Source of the DNA: Oreohelix idahoensis
Taxonomy: Eukaryota; Mollusca; Gastropoda; Stylommatophora; Oreohelicidae
Direction: 5' to 3'
NCBI GenBank assembly: GCA_024509875.1
Contig: JAMPIV010000584.1
Location: 1-64,000 of the forward strand
DNA: 64,000 nt
The notes under the pieces were generated by a model, which saw nothing but the letters and a program-made list of their open reading frames with translations, made no database searches and was not told where the DNA came from. Shown here one piece after another: positions 22,401-34,600 of this stretch. The first letter of the stretch is position 1. The number at the start of each line of letters is the position of its first letter. A program made the position numbers and the translations under genes.

Positions 22401-25400
22401 ACATGTCCGAATATTATTGGGCAACTGATTTAAGATGCTGTCTCTTCAAGGGGTTAGGTGTCTAATTGGGTGCACTTGAAGTAGGATTCGAGAACTTTAG
22501 GCGCTAAAATATTGTGACAGACAACTCAGCCGTCCTTGAATTTGTTAGATGATGGCAAGAACCCTCTCATAACATCGGTACCCCTGAAGTGTTGGATGAT
22601 ATGGTGCGACCCTTCGTAACGACCCCTTCGGATAGCATCAGTGCCCCCGAATATTGTGGTAACTTTTCGTCAAACGGGATTTTTTTTTCCACCTGGACTC
22701 ATTAGCTATGCAACCTTTCCACGCAGATGGTCAACACGTTTGCTGATTAATATGTGGACAGTTTATCTACCGTTCATTCTGGTCATAGCATTGATTTAAG
22801 GAGAGGTTAAATCACGCCTACGAATATCTCTTGAGCAATCATATGCAGTTATTTTCATTAACTTGGCCAGTGGGGGGCGTTACCAGCATCAAACGATAGT
22901 AGCGACCACGATCAAAGAGACGGGGGGGGGGGGAATCTCAGGAAAGGCTAGCGGCACGCTATCAAAAAGGCAGTAGTGGTCCCTGAAACGAACGACGCAA
23001 GTTTCCTGCCGGTATTTCGCATCTCGGTGTTAACCACAGAACCAATCGCAGTGGGAGCGAACGGGAAAGCCGACGCGCACGCAGCGAGCGGAGATACGGA
23101 AGACCAGGGGCGGCATCTCTCTTTAGTCTGGCGGTCAGATCCCCGAAAGTCTCATGAGATCTAAAAAGGTGTCAAATTTTAACATGTCCCACTCATCTTA
23201 CATTCCATTTTAGATATATACAGACCATGAAGAAATGCATTTTATCACTCGTTGGCCAGACCTTGACCGAAGCACTAGCTATATTTGAAATCGATTTAGA
23301 TTTTCCACTGGATTTTCATATATATTTGCAGTGAATTCTATTCTGTGCAAAACGGTAAAATATAATTGTGTAAAGTGATCAGTCATTCTATTTCACTGGA
23401 TTTTGTGTTAATTTAAATCTATTAAATTAAACCATCTCAACAGTTCCAGTTGTAAATGTAATGATATATCTATTATATTATTTCAAAAGATAATAGATGC
23501 TTAAATGCTTAAATTAACTTTTAAAAGTCGCGAAATAATTTATAACTAATTGAGTTAAGTCATATATATAGATGTGTGGTTTAACCATTTAAACTCGCGA
23601 AGTATCTTCTTAAATATATAATTAAATACGCGAGTGTATATTATAGTCTTTACGGGAAATTCATAGCGCTTTAGAATGTTATTTGATTTTTCGGTATATT
23701 ACATGTTTTTTTCTTTCATACAGAGTGATCGTAACCTGCGATCCCAGCAATAAAAAAATCATCTTAAAACTTCCAGACATATTGATGAAACATTTTAAAT
23801 TTAATCTTGTGGCGGTCCGATGCGGCCTAGCTATCATAATTACATGAAAGAAAGCCTACCCAAGAATATTTAAAAAGAAACCATCAAATTAAATTACAAT
23901 CTGTAAGATAAACTGGAAGATGAACAGTGCCAGTAGCGATATTTTATTTACTGCCCTACTGTGAGAGAGTACCTATTTACCTGAACTGTGACTGGGCCTA
24001 GTTTTTCCTCACTAGATTTAAAACCTACCGGTCAGTGGCTATCATCACGCCTTGAAGGAATTTTACCTCCAGCAGCGAAATTAAAGAGACCACTCCATCC
24101 TCACCCCTATGTTGAATTGTGTCAGTGCCATCCCATAGACTCCTTTTTATATAATAAAACACAAGAACTCTTAGGCTTCAAGTCCGGCGATAAGTGGGAA
24201 TATTTGCTATCAGCAAACCTCGGTACATCTGGGGCGGGACATCGAAGTACCAGACACTTTCATATATCAAGAGTGTAATTGCTGTTTATATAATTCTATG
24301 GATTGTCTGATGCTGCAATCGGTAAGTGTGTGCGAGTATATGAGTGTGGATCCTCACGCGCGTGCATGAATGACAGGAGATTAATTTTTGCAAACCATTT
24401 GTTAACTTGCCTACCGGGTAATACATTTTCTGTATACCCTGCATTGTTCCTTTAGGTGGGATATTTTGTTAACTCTGTTAACCCCCCCCCCTTTTTTATT
24501 ATCTTCATTTGCTTAGTAAAGGGAAGAACAATTGGGAATAATAGGATTTTTGTCTACCATCCATACCTAATATTGTAACACCTCTTTCAGAGTAATTAAA
24601 TTCACTGTTGGGTTACATTACCTATGTTCCTGATAACTATCTATCTTTGGACTGGGTTTATCTTTGTCTAATACAAGCGGGAAGGGCTTAGTCGATACAA
24701 ATCTTCTTCCCCCCCCCCCCCCCCCTCACCTTGTTATTTGTATTTTCTGTACTTATGATAATTTTTCTGTAACACATGATAGTTGTTGTGATTGTTTTAA
24801 ATGATAATAAACCTCATAAACTTATTTAGTACTGTGTTGGAATACCCAAAGCCCAAAATTTCCCCTATCTGTTTAATATAGTTTGTATTCACGTGCGTCT
24901 GTGTGTTTGAAGCACCAAATCGGTTTGAGCGCAGGTGTGTGTCTGGAAACTGGCAACTAATTGTTTGACCAGGAGAGCGAAGAGAAGATTGAGAGCCCAT
25001 CTTGTCGTAAATAAGTCTGTCCTTACTCTCCCCAGCACTCTGTGAAGCAACTATTTACTCTCTACCTTTTCTATCACTGAGCTTTTCACCACCATTCTTC
25101 ACTCTAAACAGGACCACTATTTTTAAGACTCTATCTCTCAAAATAAATTTACGACAGTGATGAATCTAGAGTTACTCCCTTCTAATCTTAGAATTCACTT
25201 CCAGTCCTGTGGCTTGTCCTATATTGGGGTCCTAATATTCCGTGTTCCTGGCTGTCTATGATATCTCCTTGATGAAATTGGAAGTGTATTCTCACAACGT
25301 TGTAGATTATAAGCAAAATTTTCACCCACTTCACACGTTGCTGCATTGAAGAGAGATCCAATCAGGAGCAGTCTATCTTAGCCTTTTCATGCCAAACCAA

Positions 25401-25490
25401 CCATCTGTCACAGGCTATTTAAACACAAGAAGTCCATTCTTGTTTGAAGGCCGTTTATTCACAATGATCGTATAGATGGTAGTACATTTA
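22400..25490. other. Unassigned DNA with short poly-C/poly-G tracts
   Basis: No gene supported. A G10 run lies at about 22922, C runs near 24482 and about 24711-24725. An open frame at 23988-24278 has no domain I recognise. Confidence 0.4.
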
Positions 25491-25642
25491 CAGGGGTGGT
25501 AATGTTATGGACGACCCAAAACAGATATACGTCCTCTCAGTTCAATGGCCGGCTTCATCTCTATTACAGGGGTGGTAATGTTATGGACGACCCAAAACAG
25601 ATATACGTCCTCTCAGTTCGATGGCCGGCTTCATCTCTATGG
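25491..25642. repeat. 76-bp tandem duplication
   Basis: Two units starting CAGGGGTGGTAATGTTATGG (25491 and 25567) are almost identical over about 70 bp, differing at one base (TTCAATGG versus TTCGATGG). Confidence 0.92.
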
Positions 25643-25789
25643 TTCAACGTCATCTCCAATCAAAATAGTTATTCCCTCGTCATCCGTTTCCAACTCACTG
25701 GGTATAAGCCTCGAGAGTGCAATTCTTACTCAACTTCCCATACTTTCGATTTTGCGTCATCACCAAACATGTGTCACAATATGCTGTGA

Positions 25790-26165
25790 CACATCATCAA
25801 GTGTCACGGGTTGCCTCCCCTTGCTTTGCAGTAGTGGTCCTACAGTGGCCAAAACATAGAATATCTAATATGGGCTTCAAAGGTGTCTACCTTTGCACAA
25901 GATTACTATTGGCAGAGTTGTAGATAGAAGGATAATGATGCTTCTACCTCGAGGGAGAGTGTTCACAAGATATTTCAGAAGTCAAGAACAATGCTGAATG
26001 AGTGTGAGCACGTTAACTTTGTATCTGACCCACCGCCTTTTGTAGAGATGGATTATCTTATAATAAGCTCGTTCAAGCCCCCAGCTGATTTAATTCAGCG
26101 AAATTCCTCTTATTTTTATTATTTTTGGCTCTTCAGATGTAGATGTAACTACATACATTAAAATC
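25790..26165 (+). repeat. Left arm of a long inverted repeat
   Basis: The reverse complement of 29200-29930 aligns here, with shared blocks such as GGTGTCTACCTT, CACAAGATTACT, TAGATAGAAGGATAA and GCTCGTTCAAGCCCCCAGCT. This arm lacks the retroposon that sits in the other arm. The element type is unknown. Confidence 0.8.
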
Positions 26166-26819
26166 AGGATTCACACATGTGCCTGTCCCTCTGTAATAAT
26201 TAATTCAGCTATGAATTTCTTAAAACAACATATAACACATTTAATGATCAGTTATTTTGGAACAAATGAGAGATCATAGATCTCGGTTTGAAAGATGAAA
26301 ATATAGTCTTTTGATTGGCCTGCTAAAAAGTATAATTTAGCTTCCAAATTGCTGAAATGTTGGTGCTGCTGGTTCCGTCACTTCGTCTCTGTGGCAAGGG
26401 CACGTCTCCAAAGGATTCTGGAGGTAACCGCTTCTGGTCAAGAAAAAGGATCTTCACCACCGGTGGGATGTAGGTTTCATGTGTCGATCTCAAGCTTCGA
26501 ACCACAGACTAGTACAGCTGGTAATGTGGTCTCTCCAATCCATACCACCAGCTTTAGTGGGAATAAACGAACGCATCCCGCCGCTAAGTATTTGTTTTCC
26601 TGATTTAGATCAGGCGCCTTTCCCTGCTGTCCGTCACTGATTCTTTTATCAGAATTTGTACTCTGCCTGAGTGTATATCATATAACTCACGGGATGTGAT
26701 GAAAAATCACCATTATTTTAGTTAATGTAATGAAAAATTTCAACTGGACAGCGACAACTGGCTTGTGCCTGAAGGAACAACTTTAAGTATACATACAACT
26801 CATTACAAATGATAATATA

Positions 26820-27070
26820 CATATGATGTCATCATCATCCCCTTCCTTTCTCCACTGAGAGTCTGGGATTACCTCTGCTTTTGGTTCTTCCGTGAGAACT
26901 AGCATGAAGCAATCACCAGTGCTTGCTGTGGTGGTTCATGAATGTATCCTTTTCACATGCTGAGATTGCCAGCCTCATTTGAATCTTTAACACTCCTAGC
27001 TAGTATAAACCAGTAAAATTCGAAGTATAAAAATATATACAATTCACCCTAGTAACTCGGCAAATCTTAG
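26820..27070. repeat. Dispersed repeat, copy 2
   Basis: Direct-orientation relative of 22130-22400, moderately diverged (GGTGGTTCATG, TTGCCAGCCTCAT and the AT-rich tail are shared). Confidence 0.6.
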
Positions 27071-29200
27071 ACGTCTTGCTCAGGTAAATAGTCTTGGCAA
27101 CTTAACACGGATGCCTCATACACACGTCTGGGTTATTATTTCTTATTCTAGAATTCCTCTGTGACTTGTGAGTAGTTTCTGTAGGAGTCCGGTTCCGTAT
27201 TGGCGAGTTTTCTTTTCCAGTGGATAAAAGATGCTCTAATACGTTTTGTACGGTCCCATAAATTCAGAATCCAACTCTATTCTTTTCTGTGGCAAGGTCC
27301 GAGCTATCTACGTACGTTGACAATTTCAGGAATGCAGTGTTGTATCCTAGATGTTCTACGTTATATCGTAGCTCTCGGCTCACGCTTCTTGCATGGCGTT
27401 CTGACAAATCTTCCAATCGCGTGAATGTTATCCGCCTCTAAACTTTTAAGCCAATATTTGAAAGTTTGTAATTGCAACTTTCATAGTGAAATATCTTGCA
27501 TGACTCAGATGTTTGTAAAATTTCAAACAGTCAATCTCCCATAAATGGAGTTGTGACTTCCGACTATTCTTGGTAATGTTTGCTATTCTCACTCTTGCAA
27601 CTCACTTCTTTATCTGTCTCCCAAGATAGGGATTTTCTGTAATAGTATCGCTGGCAATTTTGGAGGTCGAATCGCTGGTCAGATACTCATGACACAGAAG
27701 TGACACACCCGAGTTTACCTGTCTAAGCGGAAATGATTTACGTAACCGTAGACAACACTTCACGCCTGACAGCCCATCTTGTATCATCACTTAAGCAATT
27801 ACCACTAATCCCTAAGGACGGGCCACGACGACTTGACATGAATCGAAGTGTGAAAATGCAAACAATGACCGGCGTATGAGTTTCTGTGTTCAGAAATGAA
27901 ACAAAATTAGAGAAGGGGAGCGAGAGAGAAATACCAATTACGGTCGGAAGGTAGGAAAAATAAAATGTGCCGACCATCGATGAGTGCACAAAATTTCGAA
28001 TGCACAGTGAAGGTAGTTCAATACTGCTGGAGCAGAAATGACAGCGCACCAATTATGTGACATTAAGGCATCCGATATTGGTAGGGGTTTATCTTCCACC
28101 CTCTCATTACTACATAAGATATTGCTCTTTACACGGTATTTCAAGTTCCATGACCATATAAGGTCTTGCCACTTCCGATGTTACTTACCATTTTTAACAA
28201 TTCACGACATCACAGATCTATCGCTGATAATCTCCAAGATGTTACTTTCTCATAGTCGATTATTACATCAAATTTAATCTGCTGAGTTACATCACTTTCC
28301 GTGCCTTAATCTTTAAAAAGAGTGACTGTCACAAAATAATTGGGTCGATCTCTTTTCCTTTCCGGCAGTATTTAGTTACATTTTATTTGTCTACTAAATC
28401 ACTCGAAATTTCAGTGGTCGGCCCATATGGAACAGGAAGGGAATAATAAAAGAAACGATTTACATACTTGTTATATTATTAACCTTTTCAACCAGTGTAA
28501 ATGTAAAACCTATTCACTCTAAATGTAATGAAAGTTTACAACGTTTTCAACCGATGTAAATGTAAACATATTCAAACTATATTGTTAACATTTTCAACTA
28601 AAGTTAAATATAAAACTATTCATTTTAAATGTAAAAATAGTTTTTTGCCCTCTGTGATTAAGATTAATTCTCAGAGAGGGTAAAAGTTCTGAGATAGATG
28701 GGATGGTGAAATGAAAAGAGAGGGGCACATAAGTATGTGTCGAGAAACTCAATACTCAGAGGATATTCGTTTTTCTTCTTTTGCCATGCTAGTTGGTGGT
28801 ACCAGATGAGGGTGCTATTTCTGGAACAAGTGAGGGTATAAGTGGCCTGAAGTCGACGCTAGACACCATCATCAGACGGGTCTTAGAGACGCAGGACCAG
28901 CTTTGCAGTTACTCCCTGATTCTACTTGGAACGTGCTGCAACTCTTAAATCTGGACCAGGGACGCGAGCGATCCAGTCATCTATCTGCAAAGACCCAAAC
29001 ATCAGCGGGAGCAGAACAACTATTGGCAGCTAAGTAAAACTTAAAAGCTGCCAAGTGAACCGTCCATTTTCGAAAACCATAACATCACACTGTGATGAAT
29101 ACTTTTGTTCTAAACAATTATTCATTTTTTATAACTGTTAAACATAATTGATTATTACATTTGTTACTTGTATAAAGACAAATCTAAAGTTGATTTAATC
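27070..29200. other. Unassigned DNA
   Basis: No supported gene. Around 28.48-28.63 kb there is a diverged tandem motif (AACnTTTTCAACC...GTAAATGTAAA) repeated three times. The rest shows nothing recognisable. Confidence 0.4.
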
Positions 29201-29930
29201 ATTTTGAATGTACTACATCCGTATGTCTCAGACAATTTCTTATACACTCAAACAGAGCTATAAATAATACTAAGAGGAAATTCGCTGAATTAACTCAGCT
29301 GGGGGCTTGAACGAGCTAACGGGACCCAAAGATGCAGCAATAGAGAATGCAGTCAGCGACCCATAGCTTAACTGCCTGCGTCAGGGTCAGCGAACCAGAG
29401 CTGACCAAGACCCTACTCCACCTCCACGTGGTGGTCCTGGAAACAGGCTGCATCACTGCAGTCTGGCAGAAAGAGTAGGGATCGAAGAGGGAAGGCAAAC
29501 CCGGTCCCAAAAAAATGCCGTGCTGAAGTCGGATGTGTCGGCCGAAAGGCGCAGATATCGCAGCTCCGGCGTAAACAGACACAACGCAACCAACGTCCTT
29601 TTCAGGACGAACGAGGAAGAAGAAGAAGAACGCGCTAACGAATTATAAGACTACATAATCCTTCATAAAAGTTGATGCCAGATACTAGAGTTAACGTGCT
29701 CAGCCAATGCAACATTGTTCTCGCTTTCTGAAAATCTTGTGAATACTACCTTGGGGCAGAATCATCCTTATCCTTCTATCTACAACACTGCCAAGAGTAA
29801 TCTTGTGCGAAGGTAGACACCTTTGAAGACCCACATCAGTTACTCTTGAGTTTTGGCCACTGTTGGACCACTACTGCAGAGAAGGGGAGGCAAACCGTGA
29901 CATTGACATCTTGCGACATCCCATTGAAAT
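29200..29930 (-). repeat. Right arm of the long inverted repeat, interrupted by a retroposon
   Basis: It matches 25790-26165 in inverse orientation on both sides of an insertion at 29322-29629. The uninterrupted left arm shows the pre-insertion state. Confidence 0.8.
29322..29629 (+). mobile_element. Retroposon (SINE or 5'-truncated LINE) with (GAA)n tail
   Basis: About 308 bp is flanked by an 11-bp near-perfect target duplication (ACGAGCTAACG at 29311-29321, ACGCGCTAACG at 29630-29640). It ends in GAGGAAGAAGAAGAAGAA, a typical retroposon tail. Comparison with the other arm confirms insertion. No coding capacity is recognised. Confidence 0.8.
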
Positions 29931-30009
29931 CGGCCATGTATCAATGATTGTTATCTATCTTCCCCGACAAAATCTGGGTTTTCAATAAGAATGTCGCTGA
30001 TGTCTCCAA

Positions 30010-30091
30010 CTCCCTTTTCTGTGCTCTTCAGTCTCCTTAATCCACTTTTACCCGGGGGATTCCAGAATAAGGATTACCCTGTACTGTTATC
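30010..30091 (-). repeat. 82-bp repeat, inverted partner at 40909-40990
   Basis: It contains GATTCCAGAATAAGGATTACCC and its reverse complement recurs on the other side of the satellite array with few changes. Confidence 0.8.
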
Positions 30092-30599
30092 TTACTGATA
30101 ATGTCTGGTTAGCGATTAAACAAACAACTATGTCGACGTGGCTGCAAAATAGGTCAAGCGGTCAGGTATCCGTAGAGAGTGGAAAAGTATGATAAGACAA
30201 CCTTGGTTGATGAGAGCAAACAAATGGGATAAGAAGCGGATTTTAAAAAAAAAGAAAAGGAAGGGCACAGAAGAGAGATGAAGGCGGTCACAGGAAAATG
30301 TAATGATCGAAAATTTAACTTGTCGCACTTCCTCATCAGTTAAATTCAGCGATATAGCACAGCTGAAAAAGCAGCCCATTGTTCTTCCAACAATAAACAC
30401 ATAACATACATTATTAATATATTTTTAAAAAAATTTAACAAACACATGAATATTACAGACACCTATCAAACAACAAGGTATACCTCGTAACATGCAGACT
30501 ACTACTGCTGGAACCAAGTGTATGATGGGTGCGAAAGCAAGTTATCTAATAAAGAGCACTCTCTTCAACATTATTATACCTTCCACCCAACTTTTCTAA

Positions 30600-31236
30600 T
30601 CCCAGACTTTGCCAAGTAATTTATATAAATTTCTGTAGATGTTTCAGTCTCTCTTTTGGTGGTCTTTGCGGGAATGCCATCTAGGCTAGCAGCTTTTCCA
30701 TCTTTTAGAAACATTATGGCTGTCTTTATTTCTTCCTTACTTGGCCTTTCACAGTTAACATGTAACCCCTTCTTTACTGGCTGGATGTTCTGAGGGATTT
30801 TGTGGAGCTGGTCTTTTTAGAAGTCCTCGAAATGTTCCATTCATCTCTTGCTTTTCTTTTTTTTATATTGGTGAGCAATTGTGCATTCTTGTCCTTGATG
30901 AGACCATTTTGTTAGCTCCTTTGTGCTGTTGTACATATCCCTCATAATTCCTTTGACTGCTGCATCCTCTGTCTCTCATGTTAGTTTATTTCTTCATGTC
31001 TCTTCTGATGTTTGTTCTTACCTCTTTGGTTGCTTCTATTTATATTTCATGAGCCTTGGGTCTGGAACTTCTGGTTTTGCTTCTGTTGGAATCTGCAATC
31101 TTGTTTTTTTATTTTTTATTTATTTATTTTTTTTTTTTGCTTTCCTTTACCTTACTGATAATTTATGTTGTTATCCATGCTTTGTGTTGGTATTGCCTTT
31201 TCCCAGGACTTCTCAACATCTCATTCCAGAAATATT
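30600..31236 (-). pseudogene. RTE-like LINE fragment (pre-RT and first RT motifs)
   Basis: On the minus strand, broken frames encode a TEAKPEVPDPRLMKYK-like segment, then RDMYNSTKELTK, then VNCERPSKEEIKTAIMFLKD followed by GKAASLDGIPAKTT. The same order occurs at 43.9-44.4 kb on the plus strand, so both belong to one LINE family. The fragment lacks the RT catalytic core. Its 5' side is cut by a hAT-like MITE. Confidence 0.8.
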
Positions 31237-31244
31237 ATCTGTTG

Positions 31245-31575
31245 CAGGGCCGTCATAACAGCATTGTAGGCCCTGGGCAAGGCAATGCACTGGGCCCCTA
31301 CCAGCCCTACCCACCCACGGGAATAAAAATGTAAACGGTCAATAAAATTAAACGTATAGATTTATAATTTAATGGTACTTTCAACAAAAATTTCGTCAAC
31401 TTACCCACGTCATGTTTGATTTGAATCCCAGGCCTTTCCAGCGAGAGATCGAGTAATTATCCACTCTGCCAAGAGATGACTTATGAACAATATGGTAGCA
31501 TCCCCGCAAGGGGCCCCTAGAATCGTGGGGCCCCGTGGGCACTGCGCAGGGTCCCCATGCCTTAAGACGACACTG
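31245..31575. mobile_element. hAT-like MITE
   Basis: A perfect 8-bp target duplication ATCTGTTG (31237-31244 and 31576-31583) flanks a 331-bp element. The ends are imperfect inverted repeats: left CAGGGCCGTCATAA, right (reverse complement) CAGTGTCGTCTTAA. Eight-bp duplication and CAG-starting ends are hAT hallmarks. GC-rich subterminal blocks (GGGCCCC) are present on both sides, and a tRNA-like stretch (31390-31470, minus strand) lies inside. No transposase. Confidence 0.85.
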
Positions 31576-31626
31576 ATCTGTTGCCAGAGTCTTGTGTGTT
31601 TGCTTCTAGTTGTTGGAACACTAGGT

Positions 31627-34600
31627 ACTTATTGTATTTGGTGAGATATCCCCACACATGTAGTAGGCTATTGTACAGGATGATTGACAAGTTACTACTT
31701 ATTGTATTTGGTGAGATATCCCCACACATGTAGTAGGCTATTGTACAGGATGATTGACAAGTTACTACTTATTGTATTTGGTGAGATATCCCACACATGT
31801 AGTAGGCTATTGTACAGGATGATTGACAAGTTACTACTTATTGTATTTGGTGAGATATCCCCACACATGTAGTAGGCTATTGTACAGGATGATTGACAAG
31901 TTACTACTTATTGTATTTGGTGAGATATCCCCACACATGTAGTAGGCTATTGTACAGGATGATTGACAAGTTACTACTTATTGTATTTGGTGAGATATCC
32001 CCACACATGTAGTAGGCTATTGTACAGGATGATTGACAAGTTACTACTTATTGTATTTGGTGAGATATCCCCACACATGTAGTAGGCTATTGTACAGGAT
32101 GATTGACAAGTTACTACTTATTGTATTTGGTGAGATATCCCCACACATGTAGTAGGCTATTGTACAGGATGATTGACAAGTTACTACTTATTGTATTTGG
32201 TGAGATATCCCCACACATGTAGTAGGCTATTGTACAGGATGATTGACAAGTTACTACTTATTGTATTTGGTGAGATATCCCCACACATGTAGTAGGCTAT
32301 TGTAATGATTGATTGACAAGTTACTACTTATTGTATTTGGTGAGATATCCCACACATGTAGTAGGCTATTGTACAGGATGATTGACAAGTTACTACTTAT
32401 TGTATTTGGTGAGATATCCCCACACATGTAGTAGGCTATTGTACAGGATGATTGGACAAGTTACTACTTATTGTATTTGGTGAGATATCCCCACACATGT
32501 AGTAGGCTATTGTACAGGATGATTGACAAGTTTCTACTTATTGTATTTGGTGAGATATCCCCACACATGTAGTAGGCTATTGTACAGGATGATTGACAAG
32601 TTACTACTTATTGTATTTGGTGAGATATCCCCACACATGTAGTAGGCTATTGTACAGGATGATTGACAAGTTACTACTTATTGTATTTGGTGAGATATCC
32701 CCACACATGTAGTAGGCTATTGTACAGGATGATTGACAAGTTACTACTTATTGTATTTGGTGAGATATCCCACACATGTATTAGGCTATTGTACAGGATG
32801 ATTGACAAGTTACTACTTATTGTATTTGGTGAGATATCCCCACACATGTAGTAGGCTGTTGTACAGGATGATTGACAAGTTACTACTTATTGTATTTGGT
32901 GAGATATCCCCACACATGTAGTAGGCTATTGTACAGGATGATTGACAAGTTACTACTTATTGTATTTGGTGAGATATCCCCACACATGTAGTAGGCTGTT
33001 GTACAGGATGATTGACAAGTTACTACTTATTGTATTTGGTGAGATATCCCCACACATGTAGTAGGCTGTTGTACAGGATGATTGACAAGTTACTACTTAT
33101 TGTATTTGGTGAGATATCCCCACACATGTAGTAGGATATTGTACAGGATAATTGACAAGTCACTACTTATTGTATTTGGTGAGATATCCCCACACATGTA
33201 GTAGGCTATTGTACAGGATGATTGACAAGTTACTACTTATTGTATTTGGTGAGATATCCCCACACATGTAGTAGGCTATTGTACAGGATGATTGACAAGT
33301 TACTACTATTGTATTTGGTGAGATATCCCCACACATGTAGTAGGCTATTGTACAGGATGATCGACAAGTTACTACTTATTGTATTTGGTGAGATATCCCC
33401 ACACATGTAGTAGGCTATTGTACAGGATGATTGGACAAGTTACTACTTCTTGTATTTGGTGAGATATCCCCACACATGAAGTAGGCTATTGTACAGGATG
33501 ATTGACAAGTTACTACTTATTGTATTTGGTGAGATATCCCCACACATGTAGTAGGCTATTGTACAGGATTATTGACAAGTTACTACTTATTGTATTTGGT
33601 GAGATATCCCCACACATGTAGTAGGCTATTGTACAGGATGATTGACAAGTTACTACTTATTGTATTTGGTGAGATATCCCCACACATGTAGTAGGCTATT
33701 GTACAGGATGATTGACAAGTTACTACTTATTGTATTTGGTGAGATATCCCCACACATGTAGTAGGCTATTGTACAGGATGATTGACAAGTTACTACTTAT
33801 TGTATTTGGTGAGATATCCCCACACATGTAGTAGGCTATTGTACAGGATGATTGACAAGTTACTACTTATTGTATTTGGTGAGATATCCCCACACATGTA
33901 GTAGGCTATTGTACAGGATGATTGACAAGTTACTACTTATTGTATTTGGTGAGATATCCCCACACATGTAGTAGGCTATTGTACAGGATGATTGACAAGT
34001 TACTACTTATTGTATTTGGTGAGATATCCCCACACATGTAGTAGGCTATTGTACAGGATGATTGACAAGTTACTACTTATTGTATTTGGTGAGATATCCC
34101 CCACACATGTAGTAGGCTATTGTACAGGATGATTGACAAGTTACTACTTATTGTATTTGGTGAGATATCCCCACACATGTAGTAGCCTATTGTACAGGAT
34201 GATTGACAAGTTACTACTTATTGTATTTGGTGAGATATCCCCACACATGTAGTAGGCTATTGTACAGGATGATTGACAAGTTACTACTTATTGTATTTGG
34301 TGAGATATCCCCACACATGTAGTAGGCTATTGTACAGGATGATTGACAAGTTACTACTTATTGTATTTGGTGAGATATCCCCACACATGTAGTAGGCTAT
34401 TGTACAGGATGATTGACAAGTTACTACTTATTGTATTTGGTGAGATATCCCCACACATGTAGTAGGCTATTGTACAGGATGATTGACAAGTTACTACTAT
34501 TGTATTTGGTGAGATATCCCCACACATGTAGTAGGCTATTGTACAGGATGATTGACAAGTTACTACTTATTGTATTTGGTGAGATATCCCCACACATGTA

